From Microbulbifer donghaiensis (GTDB lineage Bacteria; Pseudomonadota; Gammaproteobacteria; Pseudomonadales; Cellvibrionaceae): a DNA stretch of 64,000 bases. The stretch spans positions 224,974-288,973 of the forward strand of contig NZ_FQVA01000004.1 of the NCBI RefSeq assembly GCF_900129095.1, given 5' to 3'. The first letter of the stretch is position 1. Every line of letters starts with the position of its first letter. The position numbers were made by a program, and so were the translations under genes. Shown one piece after another: positions 24,432-32,013 of this stretch. The notes beneath the pieces are model-generated. The model made no database searches, was not told the DNA's origin, and saw only the letters and a program-made list of their open reading frames with translations.

Positions 24432-25217
24432 TCAGAAGTGATACTTGACCAGCAGGTTCACATTGCGCTCATCGGAATCGATACCGAAGGTGCCGTCCTT
24501 GATACCGAACTTGTCATCCCAGTGCGCGTACTCGATACCGGCATACAGGCTCTTCGGCTGGCCCCACTGGGCGCCCACATCCCACTTCAGCTGGGAGGTG
24601 AAATTCATGCTCGGGTGCGCATCCTCTGAGGCACTGCTCCAGTCGATAAAGCCGTCGTAGAGAAAGTCCAGGCCGCTCAGGGTAAACGGCAGGCCCCACA
24701 CCAGGGTCAGCTGCTCGTTATCGGCCTTGTCGTCGTTGTTGCGGTGGTAGACGTTGGCCTGCACAAACGAGAAGCCCGGTACCGCCAGGTCAAAACCGAC
24801 GCCGGCCAGCTTGTTGGTGAAGTGCGGGCCGGTCGCGGTCAGGTGGTTCGGGTCGTCCATATTGCCGAATTCCAGCGTGGAGGCCAGCAGCACGTCCTTC
24901 ACCGGCCCGAAGGCCAGCTCGCGGCCGCTGAGCTTGCCCAGGCTCAGGCGGGGGGACACCTCGGTGTACAGCTCCTTGGAATCCGCGCTGGAGGTCAGGT
25001 AATCGGCGAACATAAAGAAGTCGCCCCAGCTGTGGCCGCTGACGTGCTCGAAGGTCACCACTGTGCGGCTGGAGTCGTCGGTACCCAGGCTGTAATCGAC
25101 CTTGTAGTCGCCGCCGCTCAGCAGGCTCAGGCTGTTGTCCTGCCAGAGCACTTCGGCTTTTACCGCTACCGACGCCAGGCCGGCGGTCATAAAGAGCAGG
25201 GACTTGGACAGGTTCAC
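24432..25217 (-). CDS. Tsx-like outer-membrane nucleoside channel
   Basis: A 261-residue protein with a cleavable-type signal peptide (about residues 1-21, ending VKA-E) and alternating hydrophobic strands of a small beta-barrel, closing with the C-terminal Phe (VKYHF) expected of outer-membrane proteins. Segments such as SLGTDDSSRTVVTFEHVSGHSWGD and DFLYDGFIDWSS match the nucleoside-specific channel-forming Tsx family. GTG start at 25217 with GAGG five bases upstream. It is the first gene of the purine uptake operon and should let nucleosides or bases across the outer membrane. Confidence 0.82.
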   Translation of the reverse strand: MNLSKSLLFMTAGLASVAVKAEVLWQDNSLSLLSGGDYKVDYSLGTDDSSRTVVTFEHVSGHSWGDFFMFADYLTSSADSKELYTEVSPRLSLGKLSGRELAFGPVKDVLLASTLEFGNMDDPNHLTATGPHFTNKLAGVGFDLAVPGFSFVQANVYHRNNDDKADNEQLTLVWGLPFTLSGLDFLYDGFIDWSSASEDAHPSMNFTSQLKWDVGAQWGQPKSLYAGIEYAHWDDKFGIKDGTFGIDSDERNVNLLVKYHF

Positions 25218-25623
25218 GGATACCTCGGTAACAGCGATTCAGCGGACAGGGCTCCCGCGCGGGCTCTAGGAAGGTGCGGCCGGCGGCGGCTGGTCAAAAA
25301 ATGAGCGCGGAATTTACCGGATTCGCGACCGGTTTTCCAATTTATTTCAAATAACGGGCTGGGCGGAATAAAGCGGTTTCAGTGTGAACATGCCAAGAAA
25401 GATTGCCTGCAGGAAACATTGTGCTCCCAGGGCGAGGTAGATGGCGGGATTCGAGAAAAATTGATCTAGGAATGGCGCCTTGGGCAAGCCGGGCAGTGGG
25501 CAGCGGCGGCTGAAAAGCGGGTTGTTGTCGTCCCGAGAGCGGGTGCACAGGTGGGCTCGAGGTGATATTGCCGGGCGGTGCGCCTCACCGCGTTAAATGT
25601 TTGAAGTGACCGGTGATAGAGCC
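25218..25623. other. intergenic region between purine operon and cold-shock gene
   Basis: No convincing gene. A minus-strand open stretch at about 25345-25590 would encode a hydrophobic segment (AIYLALGAQCFLQAIFLGMF) but lacks a usable start and a ribosome site. The region must hold the promoter of the purine operon; no riboswitch or PurR-like operator was recognised. Confidence 0.4.
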
Positions 25624-25659
25624 AAAAAAAAAGCGGACCCGGCAGGATCCGCTTTTTTT
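25624..25659 (-). terminator. intrinsic terminator of cold-shock gene 1
   Basis: Stem AAGCGGA / TCCGCTT with a short loop, flanked by A9 on one side and T7 on the other, 17 bases past the stop. On the minus strand the hairpin is followed by a long T run. Confidence 0.85.
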
Positions 25660-25675
25660 GAAATCGGTAGCGGCG

Positions 25676-25885
25676 TTACACAACTACGATATTTTCTGCT
25701 TGAGGGCCTTTTTTACCTTGTGTCACGGTAAATTCGACGCTCTGGCCTTCCACCAATGTTTTAAAGCCTGAACTGGCGATTGCGCTGAAGTGTGCAAAAA
25801 CGTCCGGGCCAGATTGCTGGGTAATAAAACCAAATCCTTTGGCTTCGTCAAACCACTTGACGGTTCCCTTTACGGTATTAGACAT
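25676..25885 (-). CDS. CspA-family cold-shock protein 1
   Basis: A 69-residue single cold-shock domain that binds single-stranded RNA and DNA and melts RNA structure. RNP1 is KGFGFIT at about residues 15-21 and RNP2 is DVFAHF near 28-33. It differs at only a few positions from the second copy at 37289-37498 (the N-terminal SNTVKG and AKGFG versus SKTVTG and SKGFG). ATG at 25885 with AGGAT upstream. The long leader and own terminator show a single-gene transcript. Confidence 0.95.
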   Translation of the reverse strand: MSNTVKGTVKWFDEAKGFGFITQQSGPDVFAHFSAIASSGFKTLVEGQSVEFTVTQGKKGPQAENIVVV

Positions 25886-26037
25886 AAAAATATCCTGAAA
25901 CTAAAAAATACTAATATCTTCGAATGCTGAGGTGTTGCTTGGAAATGAAGGCTGAAACTTAGAAACTGCAGGACGCGCTGTTACGACCAAAACAGCGAAA
26001 TGTAGATTTCAAATAAAAGACTTTCTTTCTAGCGGCT
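25886..26037 (-). promoter_or_regulatory. long 5' leader of cold-shock gene 1
   Basis: About 150 bases lie between the predicted start of transcription and the ATG. On the minus strand the order is GCTAGAAAGAAAG, then CATTTCGCTGTTTT, then CGTCCTGCAGTTTC, each also found in the leader of the second cold-shock gene. Long conserved leaders in cspA messages act as cold-responsive RNA structures; here that role is inferred. Confidence 0.65.
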
Positions 26038-26043
26038 ACCCAC

Positions 26044-26070
26044 TCTATAGATAAATCGGTGGGTTGTCTA
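26044..26070 (-). promoter_or_regulatory. promoter of cold-shock gene 1
   Basis: On the minus strand TAGACA (26070-26065) and TATAGA (26049-26044) are separated by 15 bases and preceded by TGAACAATT. The same elements at the same spacing precede the second cold-shock gene, which supports function. Confidence 0.6.
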
Positions 26071-26281
26071 TTAATTGTTCAGTCTCACTGGTGGCGCGCC
26101 CCGGGCGATCGTCCGCCCCTGAAGACATAAGCCGCCATACTCAGCCGGAAATCCCTGTCCCGCCATCCATGAACCCTCGCCACAATGCGCTTCTGCTAAC
26201 CTGCTCCATAACCCGCGCCGCGGCGCTGTGGCGCTGGAATATGGCTGTCGCCTTCTCAACTTGGAATGGCCGAGGGAGACT

Positions 26282-26971
26282 ATGTTGGACTACAAGCTCT
26301 ACTACTGGGATCTACCCTTTCGCGGTAACTTTATCCTGCTGTTACTGGAAGAGGTGGGGGCGAAATACGAGCGGCATGGCGCCAGCGACCTCTATCCGGA
26401 GCGCAGCCTGAAAATCAAGAATCCCGGCATGGCGCCGCCATACCTGTACGAGTGCAAGAGCAAAACCTATTTCGCGCAGATGCCCGCCATCCTGATGCAC
26501 CTGGGCCGAGAGTATGACTACCTGCCCAAGCGCGCGGAAACCCACACGCTGGCCCTGAAAACCATCCTCGACTGCAACGACGTGCTGATGGAGATCACCA
26601 ACTTCAACGGCATGGCGATGTGGCAGAAGAGCAACTGGGAGGAATTCCGCTACTCGCGTTTGCCGGACTGGATGAAGATTTTTGAAAAGACCGGCCTCGA
26701 GCACGGCCTCAAGGACGGCAAGGGGTTTATGCTCGGCTCCACGCTTTCAATTGCCGATATCGCCACCGCGGCCCTGTTCGGAACCATGGTTTATTCATTT
26801 CCGCAACTGAATGAAGACCTGCAGGAAAACGCCCCGCATATCGCCAGTCTCTGCCAGAGAGTCGAAGCGCGCCCGGCGATCAAAGGATTTCTGGACGCGC
26901 AAAGAGGACAGTACGGGAACGGCTATTGCGGTGGTCAGATTGAGCAATCCTTGCGGAAGATGATCGACTAG
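26282..26971 (+). CDS. glutathione S-transferase family protein
   Basis: A 229-residue GST fold. The N-terminal thioredoxin-like half starts LDYKLYYWDLPFRGNF with a Tyr/Arg-containing active-site loop, and the C-terminal helical half contains the conserved LSIADIATAAL N-capping box region. The ATG at 26282 has GGGAG four to five bases upstream; a longer frame to 26228 lacks one. The substrate is unknown. It stands alone, and the gene upstream on the opposite strand is the cold-shock gene. Confidence 0.85.
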   Translation: MLDYKLYYWDLPFRGNFILLLLEEVGAKYERHGASDLYPERSLKIKNPGMAPPYLYECKSKTYFAQMPAILMHLGREYDYLPKRAETHTLALKTILDCNDVLMEITNFNGMAMWQKSNWEEFRYSRLPDWMKIFEKTGLEHGLKDGKGFMLGSTLSIADIATAALFGTMVYSFPQLNEDLQENAPHIASLCQRVEARPAIKGFLDAQRGQYGNGYCGGQIEQSLRKMID

Positions 26972-27015
26972 CCGGCTTGTTGGAATCTCGCCATATCAAT
27001 ACCTGATGCTGCCGC

Positions 27016-28044
27016 TTAAAAGCCTTCCAGCACAATCTTGCCGATAGCACGCCCGGACTCCAGTTCCTCGTGGGCGGTGCACAGGTGCTCTGCGTTGATG
27101 GTGCCGAGGTTCTTGCCGATGGTGGTCTGCACCAGGCCCTGGTCGACCAGGTCCGACAGGCGGTTCAGCAGCTTTCCCTGTTCATCCATATCCGCGGCCT
27201 GGAACATCGAGCGCGCGAACATGAATTCGATATGCAGCGACAGGCTCTTGGGTTTCATCTTCATCACCTCGAGCGGCGCTGCCGGATCATCGATCATGGC
27301 GATCCTGCCGAAGGGCGCCAGCAGTTCGATAAACGTCTCGAAGTAACTGTCGGTGCGGTGCAGGCTGGCGACGTGGGTAACGGGGCCTATGCCCAGTGCC
27401 TCGATCTGCGGCTGCAGCGCTTTCGTGTGATCGACCACGTGGTGCGCGCCTAGTTTCTTTACCCAGTCGCTGGAGCTCTGCCGCGAGGCGGTTGCAATCA
27501 GCGTGGCGCCGGTCAATGCGCGGGCCAGTTGCAGCAGAATAGAGCCTACGCCGCCAGCCGCGCCGATCACCAACATCACCTCACCGGATTGCTCGGCGGA
27601 GCCCGCATCCTGCTGCCGGATGCCCAGGTGCTCGAACAGCATTTCCCAGGCCGTGATCGCAGTCAGCGGCAGCGCTGCTGCCTCCGCGTCGGACAGGCTC
27701 TGGGGTTTGCGGCCGACGATACGCTCGTCCACCAGCTGGAACTCGGCGTTGCTGCCCTGCCGGTTCAGGTCGCCGGCGTAAAACACCACATCGCCGGGCC
27801 GGAACAGCGTTACCTTGTCGCCGGTGGCGACCACCTCGCCCACGGCATCCCAGCCGAGCACCTTGTACTCGCCGTCAGCAGGGACCGCCCGCTGGCGAAC
27901 CTTGAAGTCCACCGGGTTGACCGCTATCGCCCTGACCTTCACCAGCAGGTCGTGACCAGTGGCGACCGGCTGCGGCAGCTCGATATCCATCAGGGAATTG
28001 GGATCGGTGATTGGCAGGGACTGGCGGTAGCCCACGGCTTTCAT
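27016..28044 (-). CDS. zinc-free MDR oxidoreductase (quinone reductase-like)
   Basis: A 342-residue medium-chain dehydrogenase/reductase. GroES-like half has NPVDFKVRQR and GWDAVGEV; the Rossmann half has the nucleotide motif VIGAAGGVGSILLQLA near residue 155. The catalytic zinc ligands of alcohol dehydrogenases are absent, so it should be an NADPH-dependent quinone or enone reductase of the ZADH/YahK-related group. ATG at 28044. It ends 85 bases after the APC transporter stop on the same strand and may be cotranscribed with it. Confidence 0.85.
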   Translation of the reverse strand: MKAVGYRQSLPITDPNSLMDIELPQPVATGHDLLVKVRAIAVNPVDFKVRQRAVPADGEYKVLGWDAVGEVVATGDKVTLFRPGDVVFYAGDLNRQGSNAEFQLVDERIVGRKPQSLSDAEAAALPLTAITAWEMLFEHLGIRQQDAGSAEQSGEVMLVIGAAGGVGSILLQLARALTGATLIATASRQSSSDWVKKLGAHHVVDHTKALQPQIEALGIGPVTHVASLHRTDSYFETFIELLAPFGRIAMIDDPAAPLEVMKMKPKSLSLHIEFMFARSMFQAADMDEQGKLLNRLSDLVDQGLVQTTIGKNLGTINAEHLCTAHEELESGRAIGKIVLEGF

Positions 28045-28128
28045 GGTGTTTCTCCGTGTGTGTTCGATGGGAAAATACTAGACCTTGCCGCCCCGACCAG
28101 AAACTCGCCGTCGAAAGTATTTCGTCAC

Positions 28129-29334
28129 TCAGGCAAAGAACTGAAAAACAATCAGCGCAACACACAGCACAAAAGCCAGCGCCGGAAATCCGATCGGATA
28201 GCGGACCACGCCGGCTTCGGTCTCGGCGCCGCGAAATTTGATCGCAAACAGGGACAGGTTAACCAGCGAGAAAATCACCAGCATGATAAAGGCGGTGATT
28301 TTCGCCAGCACGGTGAGCGGCAGCCACAGGGCGAACACCAGGATTATCGTTCCGACCAGTAGCGTGGCAACCACCGGTGTCTGGGTCCTGGCACTGACAC
28401 CGGCAAAGATTCGCGGGGCCAGTTCCCGCTTCGCCATACCGTACAGCAGCCGCGACGCCATAATGATCTGCACCAGCGCACCGTTCACCACCGCAAACAT
28501 ACTGATAATGCCGATAAATGTGGTCGAATGGCCGGCACTGGTGACCATGCTGGCCAGCGGTGCCGAACTCTGCGCCAGTTCGGGCACCGGCAGCGTGCGC
28601 ACCGCCAGCGCGGCGACGACCATATACAGCAGTGTCGATACGGCAATGGCGATCAGTATCGCCCGCGGCAGTGTCCTGCGCGGGTTCCTGACCTCCTCGG
28701 CAAGATTGACCATGTCCTCGAAACCGATAAACGCATAGAAGGCCAGAAAGCTGCCCACCAGCACGCCCGCCCAGGCGTCGATTTCTGGAACCGCAAAAAT
28801 CTCGCTCCATTCCTGCACCGCGGGTGCCTGGCAGCTGACGGCGATAACAAACAGCAGGCCGCCCACCTCGATCAGCGTCACGATCGTCACCGTCAGCGCG
28901 GACTCGTTGATGCCCCACAGCGCAATCAGCGTCAGCAGCGCAATCAGCAGGGTGATGGCGAGGTAATCCGGGATCTGGACAAAGAGTTCGAGGTAGCCGA
29001 CGAAGCCGTTGGCGATGGTCGCCGCCGAGACGATGCCGGTGACCGCAACCAGGAAGCCGACCAGTTGCGCCAGCCAGCGCCGCTGCCACGCATTGTGGAT
29101 ATAGGCGGCGGACCCGGCACTGTGCGGAAAGCGCGAAGACAGTTCCGCGTAGGACAGCGCGGTCAATGCGGCAATGATCCCCGCCAGCAGGAATGCATAG
29201 GGCAGAAACAGCCCCGCCACCGCGCTTACCTTGCCGATCAGCACATAGATACCGGCGCCGATAATGGTACCGATGCCGTAAAAGCTGGTTACCGGCAGCG
29301 ACAGCGAACGTTTCAGGGTGACAGTGTCTGGCAC
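28129..29334 (-). CDS. APC superfamily amino acid/polyamine permease
   Basis: A 401-residue inner-membrane protein with about 11-12 membrane segments. It begins with the APC hallmark FYGIGTIIGAGIYVLIGKVSAVAG and includes FIGFEDMVNLAEEVRNPRRTLPRAI, the conserved loop after segment 6. GTG at 29334 with GGGGAA seven bases upstream; no ATG gives the full first segment. The solute is probably an amino acid or amine but cannot be specified. Confidence 0.88.
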   Translation of the reverse strand: MPDTVTLKRSLSLPVTSFYGIGTIIGAGIYVLIGKVSAVAGLFLPYAFLLAGIIAALTALSYAELSSRFPHSAGSAAYIHNAWQRRWLAQLVGFLVAVTGIVSAATIANGFVGYLELFVQIPDYLAITLLIALLTLIALWGINESALTVTIVTLIEVGGLLFVIAVSCQAPAVQEWSEIFAVPEIDAWAGVLVGSFLAFYAFIGFEDMVNLAEEVRNPRRTLPRAILIAIAVSTLLYMVVAALAVRTLPVPELAQSSAPLASMVTSAGHSTTFIGIISMFAVVNGALVQIIMASRLLYGMAKRELAPRIFAGVSARTQTPVVATLLVGTIILVFALWLPLTVLAKITAFIMLVIFSLVNLSLFAIKFRGAETEAGVVRYPIGFPALAFVLCVALIVFQFFA

Positions 29335-29482
29335 GCAATTCCCCGGGCGAACGAATAGTTGGGCGATGTATTAAATTTTGATGGGTTCTTGCTGTAAACG
29401 CGCAATTTTTGAGGATTAATATTGCGCAAAAATCTTAGTATTAACAGGATTATTTCAAGAATAGTGAATTGCTGGAGGCAAC

Positions 29483-29899
29483 ATGAAGTCTAATTGTCTA
29501 CATCTCGCGATCCCCGCCGGGGATCTTACAAAAGCGATGACCTTCTATTGCGAAGTGCTGGGTTGCAAAACCGGCAATAGCGAAGAGGGGCGCTGGGTCG
29601 ATATAGACTTCTGGGGCAACGAGTTAACCCTGCACCAGAGCGAGGAACAGCTGCCCAATGTGCGCCACAAGGTGGATATGGGCGAAGTGGCCGTGCCGCA
29701 TTTCGGCATTCACTTGCCGGAAGATGAGTTCCAGGCGTTGAAACGCCGTATCGAAGCGGCGGGCCTGGAGTACCTGGACAAGCCCTACCGTCGCTTTGTC
29801 GGTAACGAGTATGAGCAGGAGACCTTCTTCATCAAAGATCCGAATGGCAATGTGCTGGAGATGAAGACGATGGTGAATCCGGAGCTGATGTTCCGGTAA
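29483..29899 (+). CDS. VOC (glyoxalase/bleomycin-resistance) family protein
   Basis: A 138-residue protein with the paired beta-alpha-beta-beta-beta units of the vicinal oxygen chelate fold: LHLAIPAGDLTKAMTFYCEVLG at the start and FFIKDPNGNVLEMK near the end. His and Glu metal ligands are plausible (HLAIP, HFGIH, LEMK). GGAGG lies five bases before the ATG. Its last 38 codons recur as a decayed copy at 31809-31925, and a MITE-like element sits directly at its terminator. Enzyme activity unknown. Confidence 0.88.
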   Translation: MKSNCLHLAIPAGDLTKAMTFYCEVLGCKTGNSEEGRWVDIDFWGNELTLHQSEEQLPNVRHKVDMGEVAVPHFGIHLPEDEFQALKRRIEAAGLEYLDKPYRRFVGNEYEQETFFIKDPNGNVLEMKTMVNPELMFR

Positions 29900-29916
29900 T
29901 CAGGCTGAAGCAAAAA

Positions 29917-29935
29917 GGCCACCTTACAGGTGGCC
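29917..29935 (+). terminator. terminator hairpin, left copy flanking the palindromic element
   Basis: Stem GGCCACCT / AGGTGGCC with loop TAC just after the VOC gene, preceded by A5 but followed by CTCAGG and no T tract. The same 18-base hairpin sequence is repeated at 30129-30146, on the far side of the inserted element, with the T tract. Confidence 0.7.
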
Positions 29936-30128
29936 TCAGGTTGCTGACAAAGTTACGGAGTCAAAATTTAAGGCAAAGTGCTAGGACGAGTATTTCGAAC
30001 CGTCGGCGACAGGACGTCGCCGCCGGAGCTTACAGGGATGTATTCACAGCGTTTCGAAATGCTCGTCCTAGTGCTTGGCCGCCACCGCACCAGCTCAGAA
30101 CGGAATGCGGTGTTTATCAACAATCTAA
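29936..30128. mobile_element. MITE-like element with nested inverted repeats, copy 1
   Basis: About 193 bases without coding capacity. The ends are inverted repeats of the type TYAGRTTGYTGAYAAA. Inside are 19-base arms (29981-29999 and 30053-30071, CTAGGACGAG...TTCGAA and complement) and a central hairpin CGGCGAC-aggac-GTCGCCG (30004-30022). The core 29959-30091 matches 63868-64000 in the opposite orientation almost base for base. The element is flanked on both sides by the VOC gene's terminator hairpin, consistent with insertion that duplicated the target. No transposase is in view, so movement in trans is inferred. Confidence 0.7.
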
Positions 30129-30152
30129 GGCCACCTTACAGGTGGCTTTTTT
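30129..30152 (+). terminator. terminator hairpin with T tract, right copy
   Basis: GGCCACCT-TAC-AGGTGGC followed by T6 at 30147-30152. It repeats the hairpin found at the other edge of the palindromic element. Together the two halves would restore one A5-hairpin-T6 terminator for the VOC gene. Confidence 0.75.
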
Positions 30153-30263
30153 GTGCCGTAGCCAGCTGACCTCGGGAGTGGAATGGAGAAAACGAACTAA
30201 CACTCCCGTAATATCAAACCTAGCAGAACAAGTCCTGACTCCTCCAGAGTCCACCAAGTTGGC

Positions 30264-31721
30264 TTACTGACCGTTCAGATCCGTTCCGTCGGCAGGCATT
30301 TCTCCGAGGACACTAGCCACCCTTTGATCGCCGATCGCTTTGTCCCTTGCCGCAACAAAGGCGCGGGTGGTGCGGCTAATATCCTCTTTCGTCGTCGCCC
30401 AAGAGCAGACGCTAACGCGGATAACCGAACGGCCCTTCCAATTGGCGCCCCCTGCCCAGCATTCGCCGGACGCCTGGATGTGACTCATGGTTTGGTTTGT
30501 CAGGGTGTCGTTGTCGCATGCGACAAGGACCTGGTTGAACACCACATCGTTCAGGATGGTGAAGTTTTCGGCCCTTAGTTCCTCTGCAATTTGCAGTGCC
30601 CGCTTGTGCAGTTGGGTTATCAGCTCGTCCACGCCCGCCTTGCCGAGGTATTTCAGCGCTGCCCAGAGTTCGATCACACGTGCGCGCCGGGACATCTCTG
30701 GCGTCAGCAGCATACCGTCGCGGTTCTCGCTGTAACTGATATAGGAGCCCGAGGCCTGCAGCGCATTTATCAGCGCTTCCTTATCACTACACAGCACTAT
30801 GCCGCTGTCGTAGGGCGTATTGAGTGTCTTATGGGCATCCACGGAGAAAGAATTTGCCTTGCCCATCCCTCTGGTGAGATGCGCCAGCTCACTCGATGCC
30901 GCGGCCCAGAGGCCAAAGGCGCCATCAACATGCACCCAGGCCTTTGCCTTACTGGCTCTGTCACAGATCTCTTCGAGCGGATCGAAGGCACCGGAGCTGA
31001 CGTTTCCGGCCTGCAGGATCAGAATGGTGCTGTCATCCAGCTCTGGCAATGCGGACGGAATGATCCTTCCCTGGTCGTCACAATCTATCCACTCGATGTT
31101 ATCGGTACCGAAACCCAACAGGCTGATTGCCTTGACGACGGTGCCATGCGCATGACGCCCGGTTATGATCCTGACCGGTGGCGCTCCGCGAAAGCCGCGC
31201 TGGTTAATGTCCCAGTTCTTGTTCTGGAATATCCGGTAACGGGCTGCCGCCAGACCGCAGAATATTGACATTGAGGTCCCGCTGACAAACCCGGCAACCA
31301 CTTGCTCCGGTAGCCCGAGCAGCTCTCGCAACCACCCCTCGGTTATTTCCTCCAGCTTGGCTGCCACTGGCGACATAACATGGAGAGCGGAATTTTGGTC
31401 CCAGAAATCGCCCAGCCAACGGGCCGCCAGGGACACCGGCAGGGTGCCGCCGTTGACGAAGCCGAAATACCTGCCGCCTGTCTGTGCAACGCTCGCTGGT
31501 GAGCCGTAACGATGTAATTGCTCGATTACGTCGCCGGCATTACCGATTGAACCCGGTAGCCGTTCGGTAAACTGCTCCAGGTCGGCGATGGCCTCCGGAG
31601 TGGGGAATACGTGGCGCTCGCGCACGCCATCGGCATAGCCAAATGCGTGTTGCTGGGCCTGTCGGAAAATGTCCTTGCTTTCCATTTCCAGGAACATTTT
31701 ATCTTGGAGTTTCTTCGTCAA
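30264..31721 (-). CDS. PLP-dependent group II decarboxylase-like protein
   Basis: A 485-residue fold type I PLP enzyme of the group II (glutamate/aromatic amino acid) decarboxylase superfamily. PLP Lys lies in SVDAHKTLNTPYDSG near residue 298; VHVDGAFGLWA carries the Asp that pairs with the pyridine nitrogen. Such proteins decarboxylate amino acids to amines, but substrate specificity is not evident. The best ribosome site (AGGGGAAG) fits a TTG start at 31721; ATGs at 31697 or 31685 are alternatives. The gene lies between the VOC gene and a decayed VOC fragment, on the opposite strand, suggesting that it arrived by insertion or rearrangement. Confidence 0.82.
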   Translation of the reverse strand: MTKKLQDKMFLEMESKDIFRQAQQHAFGYADGVRERHVFPTPEAIADLEQFTERLPGSIGNAGDVIEQLHRYGSPASVAQTGGRYFGFVNGGTLPVSLAARWLGDFWDQNSALHVMSPVAAKLEEITEGWLRELLGLPEQVVAGFVSGTSMSIFCGLAAARYRIFQNKNWDINQRGFRGAPPVRIITGRHAHGTVVKAISLLGFGTDNIEWIDCDDQGRIIPSALPELDDSTILILQAGNVSSGAFDPLEEICDRASKAKAWVHVDGAFGLWAAASSELAHLTRGMGKANSFSVDAHKTLNTPYDSGIVLCSDKEALINALQASGSYISYSENRDGMLLTPEMSRRARVIELWAALKYLGKAGVDELITQLHKRALQIAEELRAENFTILNDVVFNQVLVACDNDTLTNQTMSHIQASGECWAGGANWKGRSVIRVSVCSWATTKEDISRTTRAFVAARDKAIGDQRVASVLGEMPADGTDLNGQ

Positions 31722-31808
31722 TTGGGCTTCCCCTGTTTATGTTGACTGACAGCGCGTCGGCAGCCGGGTGAGGGTCATTAGCCGGCTCGCCGCCAAGTAT
31801 CGGGACAC

Positions 31809-31925
31809 GCCTACCGCCGCATTGTGGGTGACGAGTATGGACAGTAGACCTTATTCATCAAAGTCCTCGATGGCAATGTGTTGGAGATGAAGACGATGGT
31901 GAATCCGGAGCTGATGTTCCGGTAA
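31809..31925 (+). pseudogene. decayed 3' fragment of the VOC gene
   Basis: 117 bases resemble the last 39 codons of the VOC gene at 29483-29899. The last 50 or so bases, through ATGTTCCGGTAA, are identical, while the earlier part carries many changes and an in-frame TAG. The fragment has no start or ribosome site. It is a partial duplicate separated from the parent by the palindromic element and the decarboxylase gene. Confidence 0.8.
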
Positions 31926-31939
31926 CTGGAGGCCAACAT

Positions 31940-31966
31940 AAAAAACCAGCTCGACACGCGAGCTGG
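31940..31966 (-). terminator. intrinsic terminator of the amidohydrolase locus
   Basis: Perfect 8-bp stem CCAGCTCG / CGAGCTGG with loop ACACG, followed on the minus strand by a T run. It lies about 50 bases after the stop at 32014. Confidence 0.75.
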
Positions 31967-32013
31967 CCTAGTGGAAAAACGTAATCCTAATTAGGACGGG
32001 GCACCATCTAAAC

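Noticed and set aside
24404..25340. purine riboswitch or PurR box ahead of the purine operon
   Set aside because: Looked for a purine aptamer-like junction and PurR-type palindrome upstream of the Tsx-like gene; none seen.
25342..25595. minus-strand hydrophobic open stretch next to cold-shock gene 1
   Set aside because: Would encode a membrane-like helix but has no ATG, GTG or TTG in a sensible place and no ribosome site; too little room for a gene.
30000..30091. small RNA gene
   Set aside because: Strong hairpins occur, but they are the arms of the repeat and no promoter or dedicated terminator is evident.
29900..30160. integron attC site
   Set aside because: The palindromic region has no attC consensus ends (RYYYAAC / GTTRRRY) and no integrase is near; the TIR and terminator context fit a MITE-like element better.
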